Shown piece by piece: positions 1 to 12,900 of a stretch of DNA of 64,000 bases; the stretch's first letter is position 1, and each line of letters begins with the position of its first letter. The DNA is taken from positions 410,473,464-410,537,463 of the forward strand of contig OZ024741.1 in assembly GCA_964016885.1 (NCBI GenBank). Direction: 5' to 3'. Source of the stretch: Eledone cirrhosa (taxonomy: Eukaryota; Mollusca; Cephalopoda; Octopoda; Eledonidae). The notes below the pieces were generated by a model that saw only the letters and a list, made by a program, of their open reading frames with translations, ran no database searches and was not told the DNA's origin. The translations under genes and the position numbers were made by a program.

Positions 1-1132
1 CCCTCAACTACTGTCTTTGACCAAACTCCACTTCTGTAAATTAAATCACCAGCAACTACTGTCTTTGACCAAACTCTACTTCTGTAAATTAAATCACCAG
101 CAACTACTGTCTTTGACCAAACTCCACTTCTGTAAATTAAATCACCATCAACTACTGTCTTTGACCAAACTCCACTTCTGTAAATTAAATCACCCTCAAC
201 TACTGTCTTTGACCAAACTCCACTTCTGTAAATTAAATCACCAGCAACTACTGTCTTTGACCAAACTCTACTTCTGTAAATTAAATCACCAACAACTACT
301 GTCTCTAAGCAACCTATACTTCTGTAAATTAAATCACCAGCAACTACTGTCTCTGAGGAGCCTCTATTTCTGTAAATTAAATCTCCAACAACTACTGTCT
401 CTGAGCAACCTCCACTTCTACTAATTAAATCACCAGCAACTACTGTCTCTGAGCAACCTATACTTCTGTAAATTATATCACCATCAACTACCGTCTTCGA
501 CCAAACTCTACTTCTGTAAATTAAATCACCATGAACTACTGTCTTCGACCAAACTCTAATTCTGTAAATTAAATCACCAGCAACTACTGTCTCTAAGCAA
601 CCTATACTTCTGCAAATTAAATCACCAGTAACTACTGTCTCTGAGGAGCCTCTATTTCTGTAAATTAAATCACCAACAACTACTGTCTCTGAGCAACCTC
701 CACTTCTACTAATTAAATCACCAGCAAATACTGTCTATGAGGAGCCTTTATTTCTGGAAATTAAATCACCAGCAACTACTGTCTCTAAGCAACCTCCACC
801 TCTACTAATTAAATCACCAGCAACTACTGTCTCTAAGCAACCTCCACCTCTACTAATTAAAATCACCAGCAACTACTGTCTCTGAATATCCTCCACCTCT
901 TCTAATTAAATCACCAGCAACTACTGTCTCTGAGTAACCACTACTTCTGTAAATTAAATCACCAGCAACTACTGTCTCTGAGGAGCCTCTATTTCTGTAA
1001 ATTAAATCACCAGAAACTACTGTCTCTAAGCAACCTACACCTTTTCTAACGAAATCACCAGCAACTACTGTCTAGGAGGAGCCTCTATTTGTGTAAATTA
1101 AATCACCAGCAACTACTGTCTCTAAGCAACCT
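1..1132. repeat. 1.1-kb segmental duplication, copy 1
   Basis: This segment recurs at 3,315-4,494. The match starts at the window edge, so the true left boundary may lie outside, and it breaks after ...AAGCAACCT near 1,132, where this copy continues with ATACTTC and the other with CCACCTC. Offset is 3,314 bp up to about 290 and 3,362 bp after it, because copy 2 has one extra 48-bp monomer. Shared rare markers include GAATATCC (885 here), a 49-bp monomer near 861 and CCTTTTCTAACG (1,040). Few substitutions separate the copies, so the duplication is recent relative to monomer divergence. Confidence 0.9.
1038..1054 (-). other. CENP-B-box-like 17-mer, leftmost
   Basis: Minus strand reads TTTCGTTAGAAAAGGTG. 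It keeps TTCGTTAGAA and then A-AGG, so it is a variant of the main form. It recurs at about 2,001 and 4,400 in the left block. Confidence 0.33.
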
Positions 1133-3267
1133 ATACTTCTGTAAATTAAATCACCAACAACTACTGTCTCTGAGCAACCTCCACTCCTACTAATTAAATC
1201 ACCAGCAACTACTGTCTCTGAGCAACCTCTACTTCTGTAAATTAAATCACCATCAACTACTGTCTTTGACCAAACTCTACTTCTTTAAATTAAATCACCA
1301 TCAACTACTGTCTTTGACCAAACTCTACTTCTGTAAATTAAATCACCAGCAACTACTGTCTTTGACCAAACTCTACTTCTGTAAATTAAATCACCAACAA
1401 CTACTGTCTCTGAGCAACCTCCACTTCTACTAATTAAATCACCAGCAACTACTGTCTCTGAGCAACCTCTACTTCTGTAAATTAAATCACCATCAACTAC
1501 CGTCTTTGACCAAACTCTACTTCTGTAAATTAAATCACCATGAACTACTGTCTTTGACCAAACTCTACTTCTGTAAATTAAATCACCAACAACTACTGTC
1601 TCTAAGCAACCTATACTTCTGTAAATTAAATCACCAGCAACTACTGTCTCTGAGCAACCTCCACTTCTACTAATTAAATCACCAGCAACTACTGACTCTG
1701 AGCAACCTCTACTTCGGTAAATTAAATCACCAGCAACTACTGTCTATGAGGAGCCTTTATTTCTGGAAATTAAATCACCAGCAACTACTGTCTCTAAGCA
1801 ACCTCCACCTCTACTAATTAAATCACCAGCAACTACTGTCTCTAAGCAACCTCCACCTCTACTAATTAAAATCACCAGCAACAACTTTCTCTGAATATCC
1901 TCCACATCTTCTAATTAAAACACCAGCAACTACTGTCTAGGAGGAGCCTCTATTTGTGTAAATTAAATCACCAGCAAATACTGTCTCTAAGCAACCTACA
2001 CCTTTTCTAACGAAATCACCAGCAACTACTGTCTAGGAGGAGCCTCTATTTGTGTAAATTAAATCACCAGCAACTACTGTCTCTAAGCAACCTCCACCTC
2101 TACTAATTAAATCACCAGCAACTACTGTCTCTGAGGAGCCTCTATTTCTGTAAATTAAATCACCAGCAACTACTGTCTCTAAGCAACCTCCACATTTACT
2201 AATTAAATCACCAGCAACCACTGTCTCTAAGCAACCCCCACCTTTACTAATTAAATCACCAGCAACTACTGTCTCTAAGCAACCTCCACATTTACTAATT
2301 AAATCACCAGCAACTACTGTCTCTGAGCAATCTCACCTCTTCTACGTAAATCACCAGCAACAACCGGCTCTGAGCAACCACTACTTCTGTAAATTAAATC
2401 ACCAGAAACTACTGTCTCTTAGCAACCTACACCTCTTCTAACGAAATCGCCAGAAACTACTGTCTGGGATGAGCCTCTCTTTGCGTAAATTAAATCACCA
2501 GCAACTACTGTATCTAAGCAACCTACACCTCTACTAATTAAAATCACCAGCAACTACTGTCTCTGAGCACCCTCCACCTCTACTAATTAAATCACCAGCA
2601 ACTACTGTCTCTGAGGAGCCTCTACTTCTGTTAATTAAATCACCAGCAACTACTGTCTCTAAACAACCTATCCTTCTGTAAATTAAATCACCAGCGACGA
2701 CTGTCTCTGAGCAACCTCTACTTCTGTAAATTAAATCACCAGCAACTACTGTCTCTGAGCAACCTCTACTTCTGTAAATTAAATCACCAGCAACTACTGT
2801 CTCTGATCAACCTCCACCTCTACTAATTAAATCACCAGCAACTACTGTCTCTGAGCAACCTCTACTTCTGTAAATTAAATCACCAGCAACAACTGTCTCT
2901 AAGCAAATTATTCTTCTGTAAATTAAATCACCAGCAACTACTGTCTCTGAGGAGCCTCTATTTCTGTAAATTAAATCACCACCAACTACTGTCTCTGAGC
3001 AATCTCCACTTCTACTAATTAAATCACCAGCAACTACTGTCTCTGAGCAACCTCTACTTCTGTAAATTAAATCACCATCAACTACTGTCTTTGACCAAAC
3101 TCCACTTCTGTAAATTAAATCACCACCAACTACTGTCTCTGAGCAACCTCCACTTCTACTAATTAAATCACCAGCAACTACTGTCTCTGAGCAACCTCTA
3201 CTTCTGTAAATGAAATCACCAGCAACTACTGTCTTTGACCAAACTCCACTTCTGTAAATTAAATCAC
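1133..3267. repeat. Mixed monomer block, weak HOR order
   Basis: Plain 48-bp units of several types (GAGGAGCC, AAGCAACCTATAC, GAGCAACCTCCACTTC, TTTGACC). A short internal echo is visible: the run with GTCTATGAGGAGCC, two AAGCAACCTCCACC units and GAATATCC at about 731-900 returns at about 1,740-1,905, offset 1,009 bp (21 units plus the extra base of a 49-bp monomer). CTAGGAGGAGCC monomers near 1,940 and 2,034 are early members of the type that becomes the regular HOR opener after 39,922. No gene or unique sequence is present. Confidence 0.85.
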
Positions 3268-3651
3268 CATCAACTACTGTCTTTGACCAAACTCCACTTC
3301 TGTAAATTAAATCACCCTCAACTACTGTCTTTGACCAAACTCCACTTCTGTAAATTAAATCACCAGCAACTACTGTCTTTGACCAAACTCTACTTCTGTA
3401 AATTAAATCACCAGCAACTACTGTCTTTGACCAAACTCCACTTCTGTAAATTAAATCACCATCAACTACTGTCTTTGACCAAACTCCACTTCTGTAAATT
3501 AAATCACCCTCAACTACTGTCTTTGACCAAACTCCACTTCTGTAAATTAAATCACCAGCAACTACTGTCTTTGACCAAACTCTACTTCTGTAAATTAAAT
3601 CACCATCAACTACTGTCTTTGACAAAACTCTACTTCTGTAAATTAAATCAC
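3268..3651. repeat. 192-bp tetramer, two copies
   Basis: Four TTTGACC-type monomers repeat as a block. They differ by the triplet before CAAC: CAT at 3,268, CCT at 3,316, CAG at 3,364 and CAG at 3,412, then CAT again at 3,460 and CCT at 3,508, exactly 192 bp later. The same tetramer is cut by the left edge of the window (CAT at 146, CCT at 2 and 194). It is the smallest clear multi-monomer repeat in the left part of the array. Confidence 0.88.
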
Positions 3652-4494
3652 CAACAACTACTGTCTCTAAGCAACCTATACTTCTGTAAATTAAATCACC
3701 AGCAACTACTGTCTCTGAGGAGCCTCTATTTCTGTAAATTAAATCTCCAACAACTACTGTCTCTGAGCAACCTCCACTTCTACTAATTAAATCACCAGCA
3801 ACTACTGTCTCTGAGCAACCTATACTTCTGTAAATTATATCACCATCAACTACCGTCTTCGACCAAACTCTACTTCTGTAAATTAAATCACCATGAACTA
3901 CTGTCTTCGACCAAACTCTAATTCTGTAAATTAAATCACCAGCAACTACTGTCTCTAAGCAACCTATACTTCTGCAAATTAAATCACCAGTAACTACTGT
4001 CTCTGAGGAGCCTCTATTTCTGTAAATTAAATCACCAACAACTACTGTCTCTGAGCAACCTCCACTTCTACTAATTAAATCACCAGCAAATACTGTCTAT
4101 GAGGAGCCTTTATTTCTGGAAATTAAATCACCAGCAACTACTGTCTCTAAGCAACCTCCACCTCTACTAATTAAATCACCAGCAACTACTGTCTCTAAGC
4201 AACCTCCACCTCTACTAATTAAAATCACCAGCAACTACTGTCTCTGAATATCCTCCACCTCTTCTAATTAAATCACCAGCAACTACTGTCTCTGAGTAAC
4301 CACTACTTCTGTAAATTAAATCACCAGCAACTACTGTCTCTGAGGAGCCTCTATTTCTGTAAATTAAATCACCAGAAACTACTGTCTCTAAGCAACCTAC
4401 ACCTTTTCTAACGAAATCACCAGCAAATACTGTCTAGGAGGAGCCTCTATTTGTGTAAATTAAATCACCAGCAACTACTGTCTCTAAGCAACCT
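3315..4494. repeat. 1.1-kb segmental duplication, copy 2
   Basis: Partner of 1-1,132. It contains one additional TTTGACC monomer (CATCAAC at 3,604), making it 48 bp longer. It includes GAATATCC at 4,247 and CCTTTTCTAACG at 4,402, both 3,362 bp from their partners. Small differences are seen, such as GCAAATACTGTCTAGG here against GCAACTACTGTCTAGG in copy 1. Its right end overlaps the start of the 2,785-bp HOR, so it predates or seeded that unit. Confidence 0.9.
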
Positions 4495-7123
4495 CCACCT
4501 CTACTAATTAAATCACCAGCAACTACTGCCTCTAAGCAACCTCCACATTTACTAATTAAATCACCAGCAACCACTGTCTCTAAGCAACCCCCACCTTTAC
4601 TAATTAAATCACCAGCAACTACTGTCTCTAAGCAACCTCCACATTTACTAATTAAATCACCAGCAACTACTGTCTCTGAGAAATCTCCACCTCTTCTAAT
4701 TAAATCAGCAGCAACTACTGTCCCTGAGGAGCCTAAACTTCTGTAATTTAAATCACCAGCAATTACTGTCTCTGAGCAACCTCTACTTCTGTAAATTAAA
4801 TCACCAGCAACTACTGTCTCTGAGGAGCCTAATCTTCTGTAAATTAAATCACCGGCAACTACTGTCTCTAAGCAACCTCCACCTCTACTAATTAAAATCA
4901 CCAGCAACTACTGTCTCCGAGCAACCTCCACATCTACTAATTAAATCACCAGCAACTACTGTCTCTGAGCAACCTCTACTTCTGTAAATTAAATCACCAG
5001 CAACTACTGTCTTTGACCAACCTCTACTTCTCTAAATTAAATCACCAGCAACTACTATCTTTGACCAACCTCTACTTCTGTAAATTAAATCACCAGCAAC
5101 TACTGTCTCTGAGCAACCTCTACTTTTGTAAATTAAATCACCAGCAACTACTGTCTCTGAGGAGCCACTATTTCTGTAAATTAAATCACCAGCAACTACT
5201 GTCTCTGAGGAGCCTTTATTTCTGTAAATTAAATCACCAGCAACTACTGTCTCTAAGCAACCTCCACCTCTACTAATTAAATCACCAGCAACTACTGTCT
5301 CTGAGGAGCCTCTACTTCTGTAAATTAAATCACCAACAACTACTGTCTCTGAGCAACCTCCACCTCTACTAATTAAATCACCAGCAACTACTGTCTCTGT
5401 GGAGACCCTACTTCTCTAAATTAAATCACCAGCAACTACTGTCTCTAAGCAACCTATCCTTCTGTAAATTAAATCACCAGCAACTACTGTCTCAGAGCAA
5501 CCTCTACTTCTGTAAATTAAATCACCAGCAAATACTGTCTCTGAGCAACCTGTACTTCTGTAAATTAAATCACCAGCAACTACTGTCTCTGAGGAGCCTC
5601 TACTTCTGTAAATTAAATGACCATCAACTACTGTCTCTAAGCAACCTCCACCTCTACTAATTAAATCACCAGCAACTACTGTCTCTGAGGAGCCTCTATT
5701 TCTGTAAATTAAATCACCAGCAACTACTGTCTCTAAGCAACCTCCACCTCTACTAATTAAATCACCAGCAACTACTGTCTCTAAGTCACCTCCAACTTTA
5801 CTAAATAAATCACCAGCAACTACTGTCTCTGAGCAATCTCCACCTCTTCTAAGTAAATCACCAGTAACTACTGTCTCTGAGCAACCTCCATATCTATTAA
5901 TTAAATCACCAGCAACTACTGTCTCTGAGGTGCCACTACTTCTGTACATTAAATCACCAGCAACTACCGTCTCTGAACAACCTCTACTTCCCTAAATTAA
6001 ATCACCAGCAACTACTGTCTCTAAGCAAACTACACCTCTTCTAACGAATTCACCAGCAAGTACTGTCTTTGAGCAACATCTACTTCTATAAATTAAATCA
6101 CCACCATCTACTGTCTCTGAGCAGCCTCTACTTCTGTAAATTAAATCACCAGCAACTACTGCCTTTGAGCATACTCTACTTCTGTAAATTAAATCACCAG
6201 CAACTACTGTCTCTGAGGAGCCTCTATTTCTGTAAATTAAATCACCATCAACTACTGTCTCTAAGCAACCTCCACCTCTACTAATTAAATCACCAGCAAC
6301 TACTGTCTCTGAGGAGCCTCTATTTCTGTAAATTAAATCATCAGCAACTACTGTCTCTAAGCAACCTCCACCTCTACCAATTAAATCCCCAGCAACTACT
6401 GTCTCTAAGCACCCTCCACCTTTACTAATTAAATCACCAGCAACTACTGTCTCTAAGCAACCTCCAACTTTACTAATTGATTCACCAGCAGTACTGTCTC
6501 TAAGCAACCTCCACCTCTACTAATTAAAATCACCAGCAACTACTGTCTCCGAGCAACCTCCACATGTACTAATTAAATCACCAGCAACTACTGTCTCTGA
6601 GCAACCTCTACGTCTGTAAATTAAATCACCAGCAACTACTGTCTTTGACCAACCTCCACTTCTGTAAATTAAATCACTAGCAAATACTATCTTTGACCAA
6701 CCTCTACTTCTGTAAATTAAATCACCAACAACTACTGTCTCTGAGCAACCTCTACTTCTGTAAATTAAATCACCAGCAACTACTGTCTCTGGGGAGCCAC
6801 TATTTCTGTGAATTAAATCACCAGCAACTACTGTCTCTGAGGTGCCTTTATTTCTGTAAATTAAATCACCAGCAACTACTGTCTCTAAGCAACCTCCACC
6901 TCTACTAATTAAATCACCAGTAACTACTGTCTCTGCGCAACCTCCACCTTTTCTAATTAAATCACCAACAGCCACTGTCTCTAATAAACCCCCACCTCTA
7001 CTAATTAAATCACCAGCAACTACTGTCTCTAAGCAACCTCCACCTCTACTAATTAAATCACAAGCAACTACTGTCTCTGAGGAACCTCTACTTCTGTAAA
7101 TTAAATCACCAGCAACAACTGGA
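4339..7123. repeat. 2,785-bp HOR, copy A
   Basis: First of two adjacent copies. The left boundary is where upstream sequences split (CTGTC before TCTGAG here, CTGGA before TCTGAG in copy B). The period is 58 x 48 + 1. Two 49-bp monomers (AATTAAAATCACC near 4,888 and 6,525) and one shortened monomer (CAGCAGTACTG near 6,488) give the net +1. Landmarks are CTAGGAGGAGCC at 4,434, GAGGTGCCACTAC near 5,928 and CGAATTCACC near 6,045. It contains open frames on both strands, which I treat as repeat artefacts. Confidence 0.95.
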
Positions 7124-9908
7124 TCTGAGGAGCCTCTATTTCTGTAAATTAAATCACCAGAAACTACTGTCTCTAAGCAACCTACACCTTTTCTAACGAA
7201 ATCACCAGCAAATACTGTCTAGGAGGAGCCTCTATTTGTGTAAATTAAATCACCAGCAACTACTGTCTCTAAGCAACCTCCACCTCTACTAATTAAATCA
7301 CCAGCAACTACTGCCTCTAAGCAACCTCCACATTTACTAATTAAATCACCAGCAACCACTGTCTCTAAGCAACCCCCACCTTTACTAATTAAATCACCAG
7401 CAACTACTGTCTCTAAGCAACCTCCACATTTACTAATTAAATCACCAGCAACTACTGTCTCTGAGAAATCTCCACCTCTTCTAATTAAATCAGCAGCAAC
7501 TACTGTCCCTGAGGAGCCTAAACTTCTGTAATTTAAATCACCAGCAATTACTGTCTCTGAGCAACCTCTACTTCTGTAAATTAAATCACCAGCAACTACT
7601 GTCTCTGAGGAGCCTAATCTTCTGTAAATTAAATCACCGGCAACTACTGTCTCTAAGCAACCTCCACCTCTACTAATTAAAATCACCAGCAACTACTGTC
7701 TCCGAGCAACCTCCACATCTACTAATTAAATCACCAGCAACTACTGTCTCTGAGCAACCTCTACTTCTGTAAATTAAATCACCAGCAACTACTGTCTTTG
7801 ACCAACCTCTACTTCTCTAAATTAAATCACCAGCAACTACTATCTTTGACCAACCTCTACTTCTGTAAATTAAATCACCAGCAACTACTGTCTCTGAGCA
7901 ACCTCTACTTTTGTAAATTAAATCACCAGCAACTACTGTCTCTGAGGAGCCACTATTTCTGTAAATTAAATCACCAGCAACTACTGTCTCTGAGGAGCCT
8001 TTATTTCTGTAAATTAAATCACCAGCAACTACTGTCTCTAAGCAACCTCCACCTCTACTAATTAAATCACCAGCAACTACTGTCTCTGAGGAGCCTCTAC
8101 TTCTGTAAATTAAATCACCAACAACTACTGTCTCTGAGCAACCTCCACCTCTACTAATTAAATCACCAGCAACTACTGTCTCTGTGGAGACCCTACTTCT
8201 CTAAATTAAATCACCAGCAACTACTGTCTCTAAGCAACCTATCCTTCTGTAAATTAAATCACCAGCAACTACTGTCTCAGAGCAACCTCTACTTCTGTAA
8301 ATTAAATCACCAGCAAATACTGTCTCTGAGCAACCTGTACTTCTGTAAATTAAATCACCAGCAACTACTGTCTCTGAGGAGCCTCTACTTCTGTAAATTA
8401 AATGACCATCAACTACTGTCTCTAAGCAACCTCCACCTCTACTAATTAAATCACCAGCAACTACTGTCTCTGAGGAGCCTCTATTTCTGTAAATTAAATC
8501 ACCAGCAACTACTGTCTCTAAGCAACCTCCACCTCTACTAATTAAATCACCAGCAACTACTGTCTCTAAGTCACCTCCAACTTTACTAAATAAATCACCA
8601 GCAACTACTGTCTCTGAGCAATCTCCACCTCTTCTAAGTAAATCACCAGTAACTACTGTCTCTGAGCAACCTCCATATCTATTAATTAAATCACCAGCAA
8701 CTACTGTCTCTGAGGTGCCACTACTTCTGTACATTAAATCACCAGCAACTACCGTCTCTGAACAACCTCTACTTCCCTAAATTAAATCACCAGCAACTAC
8801 TGTCTCTAAGCAAACTACACCTCTTCTAACGAATTCACCAGCAAGTACTGTCTTTGAGCAACATCTACTTCTATAAATTAAATCACCACCATCTACTGTC
8901 TCTGAGCAGCCTCTACTTCTGTAAATTAAATCACCAGCAACTACTGCCTTTGAGCATACTCTACTTCTGTAAATTAAATCACCAGCAACTACTGTCTCTG
9001 AGGAGCCTCTATTTCTGTAAATTAAATCACCATCAACTACTGTCTCTAAGCAACCTCCACCTCTACTAATTAAATCACCAGCAACTACTGTCTCTGAGGA
9101 GCCTCTATTTCTGTAAATTAAATCATCAGCAACTACTGTCTCTAAGCAACCTCCACCTCTACCAATTAAATCCCCAGCAACTACTGTCTCTAAGCACCCT
9201 CCACCTTTACTAATTAAATCACCAGCAACTACTGTCTCTAAGCAACCTCCAACTTTACTAATTGATTCACCAGCAGTACTGTCTCTAAGCAACCTCCACC
9301 TCTACTAATTAAAATCACCAGCAACTACTGTCTCCGAGCAACCTCCACATGTACTAATTAAATCACCAGCAACTACTGTCTCTGAGCAACCTCTACGTCT
9401 GTAAATTAAATCACCAGCAACTACTGTCTTTGACCAACCTCCACTTCTGTAAATTAAATCACTAGCAAATACTATCTTTGACCAACCTCTACTTCTGTAA
9501 ATTAAATCACCAACAACTACTGTCTCTGAGCAACCTCTACTTCTGTAAATTAAATCACCAGCAACTACTGTCTCTGGGGAGCCACTATTTCTGTGAATTA
9601 AATCACCAGCAACTACTGTCTCTGAGGTGCCTTTATTTCTGTAAATTAAATCACCAGCAACTACTGTCTCTAAGCAACCTCCACCTCTACTAATTAAATC
9701 ACCAGTAACTACTGTCTCTGCGCAACCTCCACCTTTTCTAATTAAATCACCAACAGCCACTGTCTCTAATAAACCCCCACCTCTACTAATTAAATCACCA
9801 GCAACTACTGTCTCTAAGCAACCTCCACCTCTACTAATTAAATCACAAGCAACTACTGTCTCTGAGGAACCTCTACTTCTGTAAATTAAATCACCAGCAA
9901 CAACTGGA
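7124..9908. repeat. 2,785-bp HOR, copy B
   Basis: Second copy at exact offset 2,785. I saw no difference from copy A in the stretches compared, and translations of the matching open segments are identical. Homology ends about 15 bp past the boundary, where copy A has CTATTTCTG after GAGGAGCCT and this region has CTACATCTG. Such identity means either a very recent duplication or an assembly duplication. The flanking units do not share it. Confidence 0.95.
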
Positions 9909-12900
9909 TCTGAGGAGCCTCTACATCTGTAAATTAAATCACCAGCAACTACTGTCTCTAAGCAACCTATCCTTCTGTAAACTAAATCACCAGCAACTAC
10001 TGTCTCAGAGCAACCTCTACTTCTGTAAATTAAATCACCAGCAACTACTGTCTCTAAGCAACCTATCCTTCTGTAAACTAAATCACCAGCAACTACTGTC
10101 TCAGAGCAACCTCTACTTCTGTAAATTAAATCACCAGCAACTACTGTCTCTGAGCAACCTCTACTTCTGTAAATTAAATCACCAGCAACTACTGTCTCTG
10201 AGGAGCCTCTACTTCTGTAAATTAAATCACCATCAACTACTGTCTCTAAGCAACCTCCACCTCTACTAATTAAATCACCAGCAACTACTGTCTCTGAGGA
10301 GCCTCTATTTCTGTAAATTAAATCACCAGCAACTACTGTCTCTAAGCAACCTCCACCTCTACTAATTAAATCACCAGCAACTACTTTCTCTAAGCACCCT
10401 CCACTTTTACGAATTAAATCACCAGCAACTACTGTCTCTGAGCTACCTCTACTTCTGTAAATTAAATCACCAGCAACTACTGTCTCTGAGGAGCCTCTAT
10501 TTCTGTAAGTTAAATCACCATCAACTGCTGTCTCTGAGGAGCCTCCACTTCTACTAATTAAATCACCAGCAACTACTGTCTCTAAGCACCCTCCAACTTC
10601 ACTAATTAAATCACCAGCAACTACTGTCTCTAAGCAACCTCCAACTTTACTAAATAAATCACCAGCAACTACTGTCTCTGAGCAATCTCCACCTCTTCTA
10701 AGTAAATCACCAGTAACTACTGTCTCTGAGCAACCTCCACATCTACTAATTAAATCACCAGCAACTACTGTCTCTGAGGAGCCTTTACTCCTGTAAATTA
10801 AATCACCAGCAACTACTGTCTCTGAGCAACCTCCGCCTCTACTAATTAAATAACAGCAACTACCGTCTCTGAGCAACCTCTACTTCTGTAAATTAAATAA
10901 CCAGCAACTACTGTCTCTAAGCAAACTACACCTCTTCTAACGAATTCACCAGCAAGTACTGTCTTTGAGAAACATCTACTTCTGTAAATTAAATCACCAG
11001 CAACTACTGTCTCTGAGCAACCTCTACTTCTGTAAATTAAATCACCAGCAACTACTGCCTTTGAGCAACCTCTACTTCTGTAAATTAAATCACCAGCAAC
11101 TAGTCTCTGAGGAGCCTCTACTTCTGTAAATTTAATCACCAGCAACTACTGTCTCTAAGCAACCTCCAACTCTACTAATTAAATAACCAGCAACTACTGT
11201 CTCTGAGCAACATCTACTTCTGTAATTTAAATCACCAGCAACTACTGTCTTTGACCAACCTCTACTTCTGTAAATTAAATCACCAGCAACTACTGTCTTT
11301 GACCAACCTCTACTTCTGTAAATTAAATCACCAGCAACCACTGTCACTAAGCAACCCCCACCTCTACTAATTAAATCAGCAGCAACTACTGTCTCTGAGG
11401 AGCCTCTACTTCTGTAAATTAAATCACCACCAACTACTGTCTCTAAGCAACCTATCCTTCTGTAAATTAAGTCACCAGCAACTACTGTCTCAGAGCAACC
11501 TCTACTTCTGTAAATTAAATCACCAGCAACTACTGTCTCTGAGCAACCTCTACTTCTGTAAATTAAATCACCAGCAACTACTGTCTCTGAGGAGCCTCTA
11601 CTTCTGTAAATTAAATCACCATCAAATACTGTCTCTAAGCAACCTCCACCTCTACTAATTAAATCAACAGCAACTACTGTCACTAAGCACCCTCCACTTT
11701 TAATAATTAAATCACCAGCAACTACTGTCTCTGAGCAACCTCCACCTCTACTAATTAAATCACCAGCAACTACTGTCTCTGAGGAGCCTCTATTTCTGTA
11801 AATTAAATCATCAGCAACTACTGTCTCTAAGCAACCTCCACCTCTACTAATTAAATCCCCAGCAACTACTGTCTCTAAGCACCCTCCACCTTTACTAATT
11901 AAATCACCAGCAACTACTGTCTCTAAGCAACCTCCAACTTTACTAAATAAATCACCAGCAACTACTGTCTCTGAGCAATCTCCACCTCTTCTAAGTAAAT
12001 CACCAGTAACTACTGTCTCTGAGCAACCTCCACATCTACTAAATAAATCACCAGCAACTACTGTCTCTGAGGAGCCTCTACTTCTGTAAATTAAATCACC
12101 AGCAACTACAGTCTCTGAGCAATCTCCACCTCTACTAATTAAATAACAGCAACTACCGTTTCTGAGCAACCTCTACTTCTGTAAATTAAATTACCAGCAA
12201 CTACTGTCTCTAAGCAAACTACACCTCTTCTAACGAATTCACCAGCAACTACTGTCTTTGACCAACCTATCCTTCTGTAAATTAAATCACCAGCAACTAC
12301 TGTCTCAGAGCAACCTCTACTTCTGTAAATTAAATCACCAGCAAATACTGTCTCTGAGCAACCTCTACTTCTGTAAATTAAATCACCAGCAACTACTGTC
12401 TCTGAGGAGCCTCTACTTCTGTAAATTAAATGACCATCAACTACTGTCTCTAAGCAACCTCCACCTCTACTAATTAAATCACCAGCAACTACTGTCTCTG
12501 AGGAGCCTCTATTTCTGTAAATTAAATCACCAGCAACTACTGTCTCTAAGCAACCTCCACCTCTACTAATTAAATCACCAGCAACTACTGTCTCTAAGTC
12601 ACCTCCAACTTTACTAAATAAATCACCAGCAACTACTGTCTCTGAGCAATCTCCACCTCTTCTAAGTAAATCACCAGTAACTACTGTCTCTGAGCAACCT
12701 CCATATCTATTAATTAAATAACCAGCAACTACTGTCTCCGAGGTGCCTCTACTTCTGTACATTAAATCACCAGCAACTACCGTCTCTGAGCAACCTCTAC
12801 TTCTCTAAATTAAATCACCAGCAACTACTGTCTCTAAGCAAACTACACCTCTTCTAACGAATTCACCAGCAAGTACTGTCTTTGAGCAACATCTACTTCT

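Noticed and set aside
3235..3786. Plus-strand open frame of LNHQQLLSL repeats
   Set aside because: Starts at TTG inside a monomer, consists only of the satellite, and overlaps an open frame on the minus strand.
9305..10876. 523-codon minus-strand open frame with 16-residue repeats as a real gene
   Set aside because: It is a by-product of a stop-free frame in a 48-bp repeat. A similar frame is open on the other strand, most runs lack an in-frame ATG start, they begin and end inside the repeat, and single-base length variants break them in each HOR. No unique domain, signal peptide or flank is present.
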